Positions 13,301 to 24,450 of a DNA stretch of 64,000 bases are shown piece by piece. A program made the translations under genes and the position numbers. The stretch spans positions 12,742,100 to 12,806,099 of the forward strand of contig JAUPFP010000002.1 of the NCBI GenBank assembly GCA_036925085.1. Reading direction: 5' to 3'. Each line of letters opens with the position of its first letter. Position 1 is the first letter of the stretch. Under the pieces are notes generated by a model. It ran no database searches. It saw only the letters and a list, made by a program, of their open reading frames with translations, and had not been told where the DNA came from. The DNA is from Brachycybe producta. Taxonomy: Eukaryota; Arthropoda; Diplopoda; Playtdesmida; Andrognathidae.

Positions 13301-14266
13301 TCGTATACATCTCCTGTAACATCCCTGGCCATTGCTGAGGCCATTCGCGCTTGATGATCTCTACGACGTTTTTGGCAAACGCGTTCTTGATGTAATACTC
13401 TTCGTGAAGTAGATCGTTCTTTCTCTTTTGGTGAGAAAGACATAGAAAAGTGTCAAAAGTAGAAAACGATAACTCGATAAAGTTAAAACAGCAATACTTT
13501 AGCTAACAAATCCAAAATTGTGTCCTTGATGAAGACTTTCTTATCGAGGCTAATCACATTCCATTGGTGTCTGAAACACAAACGAGTTAATTGCATTCGA
13601 AGGGGTTCGGTTAAAAATAAAGTTCAGTTTAAGTTGTACTTGATGCAGTGTTCAACGAGAAGAAGGCCAAAGTGTCTGACCATCGGTGGAGCATCGCAGT
13701 TTGCGGCTAAACGAAGACCACACTGAGCGATTACGGGAGAATTGTTCTTGAAATTGTCCAAAAACTAAGAAAGTTTATGGTAGCTTTTAAAACACGTTTT
13801 CCCTTTTAAAGTTTACTTTTGGAAATTCTTTCGATTAGGAGCCGCTTAGTCTCTACGTACAGCCTTAAACAGCTCTTTAGTCTTAATGCGAGTATTCGAC
13901 ATAAACTATACAACAACTCCACAGCCTTAGCATCGAGGCTAGCGTCTTCTATTCGAAAGAATAACCTTTTTTCCAGGCATTTCATTAGTTTAATCAGATA
14001 TTTGAAATGTTTGATTGATTCCATTATACTTCTACTTTCAATGAAACTTTGAATTTCTTTCAATAGTTGCTTCTATAAAGTCTTAGTACCACAATTAATG
14101 TTTATACACCTCCCTGTTCATTGTAATGTATGGAACTGGTATATTTTTTTCTACTTACGGCGTTGGCGTCGATCCGCTTCTCTCTAGTCGCATTCGCGTC
14201 CATTACACAATTCAAAGCCTCCACCAATTGTCCTCCAATCCCTTCAACATCGTCCACAGAGTTCAT
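7306..14266 (-). CDS. XPO5: Exportin-5 (karyopherin-beta, pre-miRNA and RNA nuclear export)
   Basis: Exportin-5 carries pre-miRNAs and other double-stranded RNAs from nucleus to cytoplasm with RanGTP. The gene has over 20 exons on the minus strand. Defined first exons are 14266-14159, 13764-13640, 13570-13498, about 13425-13287 and 13220-12766; the last begins near 7487 and stops at 7306. Segments collinear with human XPO5 include VRHFGLLLVEHC (exon 2), IIKREWPQQWP, GNVEDRKPILI, SRLDFDSDEDF, WPTDVDIARKGGFF, IPDYRLRPF, GLQRHGQHES and the C-terminal FRNEVYIKDLPSVF. The ATG at 14266 gives MNSVDDVEGIGGQLVEAL, which aligns with the human N-terminus. The importin-beta N-terminal and Exportin-1-like HEAT regions are therefore complete. 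Introns are short, one being a 66-nt stop-free intron (13286-13221). ACTR2 lies upstream on the same strand. Identity is certain; several internal exon borders are approximate. Confidence 0.96.
9296..9480 (-). repeat. Dispersed repeat in XPO5 intron, copy 1
   Basis: Read on the minus strand, this segment starts AAGAGCCTAGAAACA and ends near ATTCAAGATGCAATTGCAAC. It is matched over both ends by 11690-11483, including TTGCAACCAGAAGGACCTTA and the GGCCGCAACATTCAAGA block. It lies between the exons encoding the PEVSARFSPEYAKANEMF and MAPSSSPADTF segments. Its 62-codon open frame is probably not coding, although in-frame inclusion was not excluded. Confidence 0.6.
11483..11690 (-). repeat. Dispersed repeat in XPO5 intron, copy 2
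   Basis: This is the second copy of the 9296-9480 repeat, diverged but sharing GAGCCTAGA, TTGCAACCAAAAGACCTTA and TTGTAACTTC in the same order and strand. It begins right after the WLSNQLDKTIETG coding segment, so the exon 3' border here is uncertain. TTAAGAGCCTAGA-type ends also occur near 26906 and 36333, suggesting a wider family. Confidence 0.55.
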
Positions 14267-15235
14267 TTTATAATTAAACGTGTGAAATTATGAATTACGT
14301 GAAATATAAACAAAAAAAACTGTCAAATTTCGGCAAGTTTCAATGAATGCGCGCCGCCATGACAGGCAAATAAAATCGATTCATCGATCACCTAATATCG
14401 ATCGAATCAAATACTTAAGTTTAATCGATATACTCATAATACTTATAAAACATGACGTCAATTTTTTAAATCATACTCTAGGTACCATACGGAGCGTACG
14501 AAAATGGCGTCTTACAAATACATTAATAAGTTACTGCGCCATATTTGGTCAACCTAGTTCTAATTCATTAGCATGTAATAGATGCGTCAAAATAACACTG
14601 TTGAATCCTACCTTGTATCCTTATGTCACGAAAACGTATGTCAAAAATATAATTTCACAATAAAATCAAATAATTAATGAAAGTATTTAAAAAAAAGAAT
14701 ATTTAATTAATTCACAAATGGCAAATTAATGAGTATTTGTAAGTTTCTTTTAAAATTTGTAAATAATAAAAAATATCAAATTGCCAAATTATTTTATATT
14801 GTACTTTCCGCACAGTAAGATGAAGCTTGTGACGTAAGAGGGGTTGATACAAAATTTAGGCTTATGTGATTCTCCCTGATAAAAAAGGGTAATAACAAAA
14901 GAATGGAAGAGCACTTATTTTAAATTGTTTAAACCGTTGAAAATGTTTGTTATCATCCATTGTTTTATCAGACTAAATTACAATCCTTCATTTTTTGGCA
15001 ACCCCTCAGACGTCATCAGCTTCGTCTTATGGTGAGGCAATTATAACTTGTAATAACAAATAAATTACTAAGGGACTCAGAGAGAAAGAGAAAATTGAGA
15101 CAATCGATTAAGAAGTTTACACACAAAACAAACTATGAAAAATGACACCAAACACATTACATGTATTTGATCCTCATAAAAAAAGAGACAATGAGCAAAA
15201 CAGTTAGGAAATATATTAATAATTAAAAAATAACG
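14267..15235. mobile_element. XPO5/ACTR2 spacer with CRE-containing inverted-repeat element
   Basis: About 190 bp upstream of the XPO5 start lies ATGACGTCAATT. At roughly 14815-15035 there is a copy of an inverted-repeat element: GAAGCTTGTGACGTAAGAGGGGTT on the left and AACCCCTCAGACGTCATCAGCTTC on the right, with inner GATAAAAAAGGGTAATAAC and TTATCATCC...TTTATCAGAC. Three other copies are at 29985-30180, 35799-36033 and 62545-62775. No gene is seen in the rest. Confidence 0.75.
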
Positions 15236-17305
15236 TTAACTTGCTCTAACTCCCAATTTTTCTAAAATTCTCATCCCTTTTTCCTGATATTCTTCCCTCG
15301 ACATCCAGAAGGAATCTTTGTCTTTCATTACGTCGGCCAAAACAGCTCCTCCGATAAAAACCATATCCTTTCGCCTCGGAGGATCCTCGATACGAATCTT
15401 GAACTTCTATTGTAAATAATCAGAATCAAGAAAACAATTAACAACGTTTAACACAAATGAGTAAAATTACAAAGTGATTGCTACACTAACGGCCAACTTC
15501 TCCGTGTCACCCCTCAGAACCCTCTCGAGATAAAGCTGCTTGATTTCGCGCTCCAAACGACTCGGAAGACCAGGATACATCGTCGATCCACCAGACAGAA
15601 CGATATGCTTATAAAGATCGGGTCGAATATCTATGTCTGCACTCTGAATCGTATTGAAAACGAGTTCTGCCAGACCTTGGCCCTCGACGTTGATCAAGTG
15701 AGGTTGAAACAAAGACTCTGGAGCTTCAAACCGCTCTCTGTCCAATCGAATCACTCGACCATCCGGAAGCTAAAGAAAGTTAATACTTAAAATTAAGTAA
15801 ATCTAACGAAAGGCTTTAAAAACAAACCGTGAACGTTTGAACGAGGACTGTTGTTTCGGTGGCCAACTTTTCTTCCTGCTCTACATCGTAAGCGGTGAAA
15901 CACAGTTTCTCTTTCATCATTCGGACCGTCTCGAAATCCGCCGTGTGATTGAAAGCGTAACCTCGGAGTAGAAGAAGTTTAATGAGGTAACGAGTGATGT
16001 CTCGACCGGCAATATCGAGTCGTTTCGTTAAGTGTGGAAGAGCAAATCCCTCGTAAACCGGACAGATATGAGTCACGCCATCACCGGAATCCACCACAAC
16101 TCCGGTTAACAGTCCTGAATAAACAAAAAACGCGTTCATTGCACCTCAAAATGAGCTTCTGATTTTTTATAATTCATACCTTGTGAGTACAAAGTAAGAA
16201 CAGCCTGGATTGCAATGTAAGCTCCAGAAAACTGATATTTCTCAAAGATGACCTTAAAACAAAGTTCTCTTAAGCATTCAGTTCGCCAGAAACAATCAGT
16301 TACTCCCTTCCGGTTTACATTTTTACCTCGATCATCTTTTCTCTGTTCTTGATCGGGTTCATCGGAGGTTCTGTCAGAAGTATTTTACAGTCGTGCGGAT
16401 CCAGGTTCATCTTATTCTTTCCAAAAGTATAGTCCCAAAGATGGCACATATCGTCCCAGTTACGAACAATTCCGTTTTCCATCGGATAACTCACTTCTAA
16501 CATTGAACGAAGGTTACTCGCTTCATCTCCAACCATCAAATCCTGCACAAAACCAGGAAAATCTGTGTCATCCATCGTTTATAAATGCTTACGAAAGTTG
16601 CTAAACTAATAATCAGATTTATTGTTGAAACAAATTTAAAAGTATCGATATGTATTGGCGTTGGTCGTTCGTGTTTTCAATCAGCTATCAAAAAGCGCCA
16701 TGAAACATTTATTTTCATTATTTTATTGTGAAAATTATATCGACGTTTTCGTTTCGTAATCCGCTTTAAAATAAACCTTGAAATTCTGAACACAATTTCT
16801 CTTTAGTGTTGCTCATCTGAAAGACAGCTAGCATTATTCATAAACCATCTTAAACGCTTTTTTCTACTTACTTGCAAGCAATTTGAGCTTTCCTGAGTTA
16901 AGCAAATTAGACAATAAAGACAAATAACAAAAGAAATTTATGTTAAAATATCATAATCGAAAAACGGTAGACAAAACTAAAAGCCGGTCCTTGAGATGGA
17001 TTACCTTAACTTCGATGTCACCCACTTTGTTCGTAGCTCTTATAATTGGTCGTCCAACGAGTGAAGGAAAAATATACGAAGGGAAATTGGCTCCTGCATA
17101 ACCACATTTTACAAACTGAAAAGTTAAAAAAACGAAACTAAAAACAGAATATTCAACAGAATTCCTCCCTCCCCCTCAAAATCCCACCCACGCAGTGAAC
17201 AGAAGACAAAAAAAAAACCTATTTCAAACTCGAATTCAAATAAATAAATACACTTACACCCGTTCCGTTATCGCAGACAATAACATGTCTTCCTTGGCTA
17301 TCCAT
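15236..17305 (-). CDS. ACTR2: Actin-related protein 2 (Arp2/3 complex subunit)
   Basis: ARP2 and ARP3 form the template dimer from which the Arp2/3 complex nucleates branched actin filaments. Seven exons join in frame: 17305-17258, 17115-17005, 16542-16327, 16252-16180, 16114-15828, 15769-15491 and 15406-15236. They give exactly 394 residues, the usual family length. The actin fold is intact: nucleotide-binding CDNGTG near residue 12, [18 protein letters not shown] near 155, [11 protein letters not shown], and [19 protein letters not shown] near 300. The start [16 protein letters not shown] matches human ARP2. Introns 4 and 5 are only 65 and 58 nt. The gene is divergent from ERCC8. An in-frame ATG inside intron 2 (16575) would give a truncated form and is probably accidental. 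Confidence 0.98.
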
Positions 17306-17794
17306 TTATTAATTTAAATTAGTAAAAACAACTAATTAATTAAAAAAAACCAAACGAAATCGATAACAAACTTCAAAAAACCATAGCAGTAACTACTTGA
17401 CTATCCGACAGAGGGCAACACTTATAACAAAAATGCCAAACGCTGAATTTCAGCTTGTATATGACTATAAGTGAACTGTGCCGCCTCCTCCTCAGTATTC
17501 TCATACGTGACGTCACTATAAAAGTGATGTCACAATGCAACCCAACAAGATGTGTTGCTTGCTATCACAATGAAGAAATATACAGGCAGTTCTGCTCAGC
17601 CATAGCCTCCTATGGGAGGATCGATAGGAGGCTATGGCTCAGCACAAGAAATTCGTTTGCCACGCCCTTTTCTTGAGCGTCATCAATTTCTAATTGGTTA
17701 CTTTGTCTGACGTCACATTCCCCCGCCATTTTATGAGTTTGAAAAGTTTCATCAAAATAACACCGTTTTTGTTTATAATTTAATCGTAAAACAA
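17306..17794. promoter_or_regulatory. Divergent ACTR2/ERCC8 promoter region with CRE-like sites and a foldback
   Basis: The two start codons are 489 bp apart and point away from each other, so this region must hold both promoters. It contains ACGTGACGTCAC at about 17507-17518 and CTGACGTCAC at about 17708, both CRE/ATF-type palindromes, and a near-perfect hairpin at 17600-17641 (AGCCATAGCCTCCTAT and its inverse). The block CGCCCTTTTCTTGAGCGTCA with TTTCTAATTGGTTA (17663-17700) is half of the element family seen at 30433-30633. Whether any site is functional is inference. Confidence 0.55.
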
Positions 17795-20086
17795 ATGATA
17801 AGTTTATTGGAAAAGTTACGTTGTGGTCTTATAGAGCCAATCGCTGTGACGTACGCTGAGTCGACGAAGCGCGCTTCATCGTTAAAACAGAGCAAATTGC
17901 GGAATGTTGAGGGAGTTCATGAAGGCGGCGTCAACTCCTTAGACATTGAAAACAGCGAAGGACGCTAGTAACGAAGAAATATAAATCAAATAAACCCTCC
18001 TAATTTAGATCTAATGTTTCGCATTGTCAGTTCGTATATGTGTGTTTCTTTATTTTTAAAGTTTGTTGTGTGGCGGGACGGAAGGCACTTTGTTCATTCA
18101 CGACTTGGAGAATCACAGTGGACAACCTCAGTACACCTGTAAAGCCATCTCTAAGATTGACAGGTTAAAGAGTGCAGACTAGAAGGGCAACAAGACACTA
18201 ATCATGTCTTCAAAATTAGTTTTAAATAGAAATTTAAAGCTTCTTGAAAAGTAGAATTTATAAAAAAAATCTTTCAATGTCGCAAAAACCCTCTAAAAAT
18301 CAGACAATTTTTTTGCCAGTTTGAGGAAAATGGTTAAATTTGACGTTTTTTGGAAACTTTCTGCTCAACTTGAAGAGAAAAAACGAAAATGAATTAATAA
18401 GAATTGTCTATTTTCAGAATGTCAAATATCTAAGACGCTTTCAATTATTTATTTAAGATGGTTTTAAAGGGTTAACCTCCTTCAAACTCTGGTTATTCTG
18501 TCTTTCAAACGCAAAATGAAGAAAAACTTGAAATTATTTTTAGAAACTATAATATGGCATCTCAATCACTATTTTCATGTTGATATCTTTCAAAATAAGC
18601 TTTGTTTTTATGTAAATTTTCAAATAACTCGACTCTTTTTCCTAAAAAAAAGTTTATTTTAAAAATTTAGCCACCGTTCTAGTTTCTAAACCACTCTTCA
18701 ATGTTTTTATTTATTTAAGATGCTGCAGAAACGCAGAACAACCGTTGTTCTACCGCATTGTTTTATTTCATTTGTTTATCTTGCAGTGATTTTTAAAGGC
18801 TATTTTATGGCTATTGTTACTTTCAGCAACACCATAGGTTATCACAAACGCAGCGTTGAAACAGTCCAATGGTATCCTTTCAAGACTGAACTGTTCACAA
18901 GCAGCGGAATGGATAAGCAGCTAAACATATGGGACAAGAATCAAATGAGACTACACTATTCGTTTGTGCTTCGAGAAAAGATCTTTCAGCATCACATCTC
19001 GCCAGTCGCCACACAACATTCTCTCATCGCCGGTATGAAAAATTTACTTTAACAAAAATAATGTTTTTGTTATGTTTTATGCACAGCTCAACTTTCGAAC
19101 TCAAGTTTACTCTGCGCTTCGGAAGAGCAACACTAAAAGATACATTGATAATCTGTTAAAAACTGGAATGGTTGCTTGAATCATTTTTCAAAATATTCTT
19201 TTTATAAATAAAAAAAAAAGTTGAGACATTTTCAAATTCATATAAAAAGCTGATTTTAAAAGAAAATCAAAATGAAAATACTCTTAAGTGATTGAGTTAC
19301 CATTCTAGTTTCTAAAACACTTTCAAGTTTCTCTTAATTTTGCTTCTGAAATTCGAAATAACCAAAGTTCAAAGGGAGTTTACACTTTCTTATCAGTGCA
19401 TTAAGTTTGTCTGCACTACGTACCAATTTCCGATTTCGTTTTTTTTTATCTCAGTTGGAACCACGTCTTCACAGGTGACTCTATTCGATATGAAGTCCGG
19501 ATCGGCTACGCACAAACTAAGAGGACACAATAATGCAGTGTTGACCGTCAATTGGTCGACGAACGACGAATACATTTTGGCTTCTGGAAGTTGCGACGGT
19601 CAGATTCTGTTATGGGACATCCGATCTGCTGGACGTTTTCTTTGTTCTCTCGATCAACACGGAGGAGAACTCGATCAGAATCATCACACGGCACATCAAG
19701 GACACGTCAACGGACTTCGTTTCACGAGAGACGGTCTCTTTTTAGTTTCTTTTGGAAAAGACAATCGTCTTCGCCTCTGGAACGCAACTACAAGTCGCCT
19801 AGAGAACGTAAACTTCGGTAAGACTCCTAACGGCAGTAGGAGGACGATTAAATTCGACGTTTCTCACCACACGATACCCGAATTGGTTTACGTTCCATCG
19901 AAAACAAACATCTTGACCTACGATCTGCAAACGGGACACAAAGTGAACACGTTACTCGGACATACTGATTCGGTAAATTGCTGTACTGTGCATCCGTTCT
20001 ATCAGGAGCTTTACAGCGGAGCCAACGATGGAAATCTACTTATTTGGACGGCCGATAGTGAACAGACCACAGGGCCACCTGCGTAA
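17795..20086 (+). CDS. ERCC8: CSA-type WD40 repeat protein ERCC8 (transcription-coupled repair)
   Basis: ERCC8/CSA is the DDB1-CUL4 substrate receptor that acts on RNA polymerase II stalled at DNA damage. Four exons join in frame: 17795-17967, 18062-18163, 18827-19032 and 19455-20086, giving 370 residues (human 396). WD40 blades are evident: GGVNSLDIENSEGRYLLCGG, SVETVQWYPFKTELFTSS, LRGHNNAVLTVNWS, ILASGSCDGQILLWDI, HVNGLRFTRDGLFLVSFGKD, and YSGANDGNLLIW at the end. The human C-terminal acidic tail is shorter here. The N-terminus MISLLEKLRCG differs but the KLRNVEGVHEGGVNSLDIE block fixes the frame. Introns 2 and 3 contain hairpin-family elements. A polyadenylation signal AATAAA is at about 20178. 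Confidence 0.96.
18440..18720. mobile_element. Intronic-hairpin family copy in ERCC8 intron 2
   Basis: Contains CAAACTCTGGTTATTCTGTC, TCATGTTGATATCTTTCAAA and the inverted right-arm motifs AAAGTTTATTTT and TTCTAGTTTCTAAACCACT. Arms are diverged. A half copy with only the right arm (AAAAAGCTGATTTTA to CGAAATAACCAAAG) lies in intron 3 at about 19205-19400. Confidence 0.75.
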
Positions 20087-21480
20087 CAAATCGACGCGCT
20101 ACTCCAATCTGAATTCTGCAGTTTATTCATATTTTATAAATGAATTTTCTAAATTTAAGTCTGTAATTACATTTGTAAATAAAAACATTTTATTATTTTG
20201 AATGGGATTTTCTGATTTTTTTTTAATGAATGAAAAAACTTTGAAAAATAACCAAAATTAACCTTAAAAAAGTCGCTATTTTATATTATAACAAGGAATT
20301 CAAGGAACTTTATGGACCTTCAAAAAGGTTTTAATATAGAAAATAAATCATTTTAAAAAATATATATCTTTATTATTTTAATTATTTTTATAAAAAAAAA
20401 TAATAATAAAATTATTCACTATTCAAAATCGGATTTTTGTAATTCTTCCTCCGAAATTCCGCCTGAAATCTCAATACGATGATCAATTTCTTCTTCATTG
20501 CCTTCTTTAAAATTTAAATGAAATAAATTAAGAATTATAAAATTAAATAATTTAATTTGAAAATATAAAAAACCTTTATTTTATATAAATATTTTTATAC
20601 AAAATATTAATTATAAAAACCGTTTTTCATTATTAAAAATCATTCATTTATAATAAATACCTTTTTGCAATTTAATTATTAAAAAACTATTTTAATTAAT
20701 TATTCACCATTCAAAATCGTCTTTTTTGTGATTCTTCTTCCGAAATTCTACTGAAATCTCAATACCCTGACTAACTTCTTCGTTGTCTAATTTGGAATCA
20801 ATTTCCAACAACCGAGTGTCTTGCAAAACATCACGATTTAAATTCTTTCCGTTTCTAATGGAAAGTAAAAAAATCCTTTTCTCTGTAGTTGGAATCGGAG
20901 CCGACTGTCGAGGGTTGATCGTCTTCGACCGAAGAAGTGTCGTCGGGAGATTGCGAATCCTCGTCTCTTTGCCACATCGAATCCAAATTAATGGTTGATC
21001 TCCGAGATTCGACAGATTTACGTTCGAAGTCAATTCGGCTTCCGATTTTTTCGAAGTGTCGAAATCACCTTGGAATACCGAACCCTTACAGATCCCCACC
21101 ACTGATAACGGCTATCGAGTGCCGTTTTCACTCGACTATAGGTCCTAAAAGGCCCTAAGAGGAGCATTATTTGCTGTTTTTAAAACTTTAATGATCTATG
21201 AAGTCAATATTATTTCCTTGATTGATTACACATTTTTTTAGGGATTTGTTATTCCATCGGAATTAGTCATAAATGTTGACCGAAAATTCACTAAAAAAAT
21301 GGCATTTTTATCGTCTAAAAAGGACCATAAAAGTTGCATTAAATAAACAAAATCGAAGTTAATTAGAAACTAGAAGAGTAAATTAAAACAATGAATTTGA
21401 AAGAATTAAAAGAAACACATGATTTTGAAGTATTTCCACTGATATTAGCCAACGCCCTTGAAAAAAAAAAACGTGCAGCG
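20087..21480 (-). pseudogene. Broken, partly duplicated coding region of unknown identity
   Basis: On the minus strand 21102-20704 has coding-like acidic sequence split over two frames. One frame reads SRIDFERKSVESRRSTINLD then SMWQRDEDSQSPDDTSSVED; downstream another frame carries LEIDSKLDNEEVSQGIEIS. The final block is duplicated at 20508-20419, where it reads IEISGGISEEELQKSDFE and then stops, one base longer than the upstream copy, which is frameshifted there. No splice sites cleanly join the frames. A decayed gene, or the terminal exons of a gene I do not recognise, are both possible. The surrounding bases are very AT-rich and otherwise empty; a half hairpin-family motif lies at about 21355-21455. 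Confidence 0.35.
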
Positions 21481-22730
21481 AGCGTATACTATTCCAGCAG
21501 TTGTTTTTTTCGCCCATTTTGAATGCGGTGACTGCGCTCCATGTTGCTCCCGAGGTAGCGCGTGCAGCATGAATAAAAAGAGAGGCGGTACAAAACCAAC
21601 CATGAGTTGCTTACTGTATCTAATCTAAAAAGGGGGGTTTTACCATTAGGAGGAGACAGGTCTGAAAACGTAAATCAATCGATGACGGCGGTTGGACTGA
21701 ATCCTGGCGGTCATTGGGTCATACAAAACATGGTTACAGACTCCAACCAAACGCGGCAAATATATAGCCTCATATAACCTCGCTATAAAATAGTATTTCA
21801 TAGCCTTCTATTATATAATTGAATGGACTTTTTATATAATAGAACGCACTTTTAACACGTGAACAGCTGTTTTTGTCGCCCATTTTGAATTCGGTGACTG
21901 CGCTCCATGCTGCACCCGAGGTAGCGCGTGCAGCATGAATAAAAAGAGAGGCGGTACAAAACCAACCATGAGTTGCTTACTGTATCTAATGGAAAAAGGG
22001 GGTTTTCTACCATTAGGAGGAGACGGGCTGAAAACGTAATTCAATCGATGACGGCGGTTGGACTGAATCCTGGCGGCCATTGGGTCATACAAAACATGGT
22101 TACAGACTCTAACCAAACTCGGCAAATATATAACCTCGCTTTAAAATAGTATGACATAGCTTTCTATTATAAAAAATGAATGGACGTTTTATATAATAGA
22201 ACGCTATTTAATTGATAATAACAATTTTTACCTTTGTATTGGTAATGTCCATATGTAATGTATGGTGCGTCTGCTATTCCAGCGGCATGGAACAATTTTC
22301 GCGCACTTTTAACACGTGACAGCTGTTTTTTGTCGCCCATTTTGAATTCGGTGACTGCGCTCCATGCTGCACCCGAGGTAGCGCGTGCAGCATGAATAAG
22401 AAGACAGGCGGTACAAAACCTACCATGAATTGCTTACTGTATCTAATGGAAATAGGGGGTTTTCTACCATTAGGAGGAGACGGGCTGAAAACGTAAGTGA
22501 ATCGATGACGGCGGTTGGACTGAATCCTGGCGGTCATTGGGTCATACAAAACATGGTTACAGACTCCAACCAAACTCGGCAAATATATAACCTCGCTATA
22601 AAATAGCTTTCTATTATAAAAAATGAATGGACGTTTTATATAATAGAACGCTATTTAATTGATAATAACAATTTTTACCTTTGTCCTGGCAATGTCCATA
22701 TGTCATGTATGATGCCCTTACTTAATTTCT
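21481..22730. repeat. Tandem array of three 400-450 bp units
   Basis: Three head-to-tail copies (about 21481-21830, 21865-22265, 22310-22715) share CGCCCATTTTGAAT, GACTGCGCTCCATG, GGTAGCGCGTGCAGCATGAA, CCATTAGGAGGAGAC, GATGACGGCGGTTGGACTGA and GTTACAGACT. Copies two and three are the most alike, copy one the most diverged. On the minus strand each unit keeps a roughly 90-codon frame (RIQSNRRHR, FSPSPPNGRKPP), probably conserved only because duplication is recent. No known domain is seen. Confidence 0.85.
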
Positions 22731-22764
22731 ATTGTTGTTTACAGGCGTTGACTGAGACGCGCTC

Positions 22765-23950
22765 GTGACATAACTTGGCCCTGGCACGCATGGTGGTATC
22801 ATTTGTTACACTCCACAAAAGCAAGTATTGGGGAGTAGCAGTGATGCTGTCTCCAAGAGATGCGGATAAAACCGCCGCAACTGATATAAGCTGGCGTGGA
22901 GCATCTTTGGTATTCCGCAGCCAATCTCCTCCATCGTATAGCGGCCACGAGGTGGGCAGATTTTGTTCATGACGTCAATCAGGGAAATATAAACTTACAA
23001 CGAAGAATCACAATCTCGTTCAGTATTCTATAATATTCTATATTATCAGAAGAAACTTGGTGATGGTGAAATAGCTGAACATTAATTTGTTCTAAGATCT
23101 TTAGGAGGCGGCTCTTTTTAGCTCTTGAGAGCTCTTTATGACTGAGTTATAAATCGGGGAGAACTTCAGTAGGCTCCGCCCTTTTTATGACGAACGCAAC
23201 TTCTAATTGGTTGGTTATGTAGTCCGACGTCCCATGCTCCGCCCGAACCACACAACAAATCAATTAGAAGTTGCTGGTCGTTATAACAATTAAGGGCGGA
23301 GCCAACTGAAGTTCTCCCCGATGTCTAACTGCCTGTCTTATTGTGAGCGTAAGAAAAACATGTGGCGGCCATGTTTCCTCCTAGTCCATTTCACATGGCG
23401 GGCGGTGGGTTGGGTACCTGTTTTAGAGTGTAGGGAACAGTAACAGATGAAGGCCAGGGTTGGGGTATACACTCTTGGTAATTATTATTGAACTTTGGCC
23501 CTGGCACGCATGGTATCATTTGTTACGCTCCACAAAAGCGTGAATCGGGGAGTAGCAGTGATGCTATCTCCAAGAGATGCGGGTAAAACCGCCGCAACTG
23601 ATTACCTGACGTGGAGGTTCTTTGGTATTCCGCAGCCAGCTCCTCCATCCTGCAATGGCCTCCAGATGAGCAGATTTTGGTCTTTTTTGTAATGTTCCTG
23701 ATAATGAGCGTTCGTTTCAAGATTGTTAGGGGGCGGTTCTTTACGAGCATAAGAAAAACACACGGCAGCCATGTTTTCCTCCTAGCCTATTAGCGTGCCG
23801 GCCTTGGTGGCTTGGTGGTGGGTACCATTTGAGCGTAGCAGATGATGGCGTCATTTGTACGACTGACTGATGGCAGACAGTTGGGACTTGGAAGAAGGCC
23901 GGGGTTGGGATATTACACTCTTAAACGATGGTAATTATTATTATTTCATA
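22765..23950. repeat. Second tandem segmental duplication
   Basis: A block starting TTGGCCCTGGCACGCATGGT and including ATCTCCAAGAGATGCGG, AAAACCGCCGCAACTGAT and GGTATTCCGCAGCCA occurs at 22770-22960 and again at 23490-23690. Blocks AAGAAAAACA...CCATGTTT (23350 and 23750) and GAAGGCC.GGGTTGGG (23450 and 23897) are also duplicated in the same order, so the unit is about 400-700 bp. Between them, 23140-23330 is an inverted-repeat element with ends TCGGGGAGAACTTCAGT and ACTGAAGTTCTCCCCGA, related inside to 30433-30633. Confidence 0.75.
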
Positions 23951-23990
23951 TCGGTTTATTAAGGGACAAAGAGAAAAATGTGTTAAGTGA

Positions 23991-24051
23991 AAAAAGGGGT
24001 GAAAATAAATTTTGATCATGTTATGATCAAAATTTATTTTCACCCCTTTTT
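23991..24051. repeat. Perfect 28-bp-arm hairpin
   Basis: AAAAAGGGGTGAAAATAAAT and the next eight bases (to 24018) are repeated exactly in reverse complement after a 5-nt loop TGTTA. The centre is TTGATCA-TGTTA-TGATCAA. It sits 400 bp upstream of MRPS18A. A second foldback at 24172-24215 (CATAGCCACCTTATATA and inverse) follows. Confidence 0.85.
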
Positions 24052-24450
24052 TTTTCCAAAAATTTTATTTTGTCCGATCTTTGGAGCGCTCACAGCGCAT
24101 AGATTTTATTTTTGGCGCCAAATGTCGGTTGTCACATGGTCTCGAAACGTCATTAGTGACTAGGTTCTAACCATAGCCACCTTATATAAAGTGGCTATAT
24201 AAGGTGGCTAAGCACTAATATTACCGCAGCAATATTTTGAAGCCAATCAACTAAACAAAAAAAAATAACCTAATATGGCGCTAAAATCACATACATGTAT
24301 ACAAAACGATATCGCCATCTTCGTTATACCCTTGCTCACACAAAATAAAACAATGTCAAAATTAAAAAAAAACTAACTATTACAGAAAACAACTATTTTG
24401 TATGCCATCTAGTGGAGGTATTTGTAAATAGTTTCTATAGTTTAATAAAA

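Noticed and set aside
13806-14063. 85-codon minus-strand open frame between XPO5 exons 1 and 2
   Set aside because: The XPO5 coding sequence joins directly from exon 1 (ending DANA) to exon 2 (FLDNFKNNSPV), matching human order, so this frame is intronic.
16315-16575. In-frame ATG (MDDTDFPGF) upstream of ACTR2 exon 3, possible alternative start
   Set aside because: The canonical two upstream exons are present and intact, and the alternative would delete the nucleotide-binding loop; nothing suggests a promoter there.
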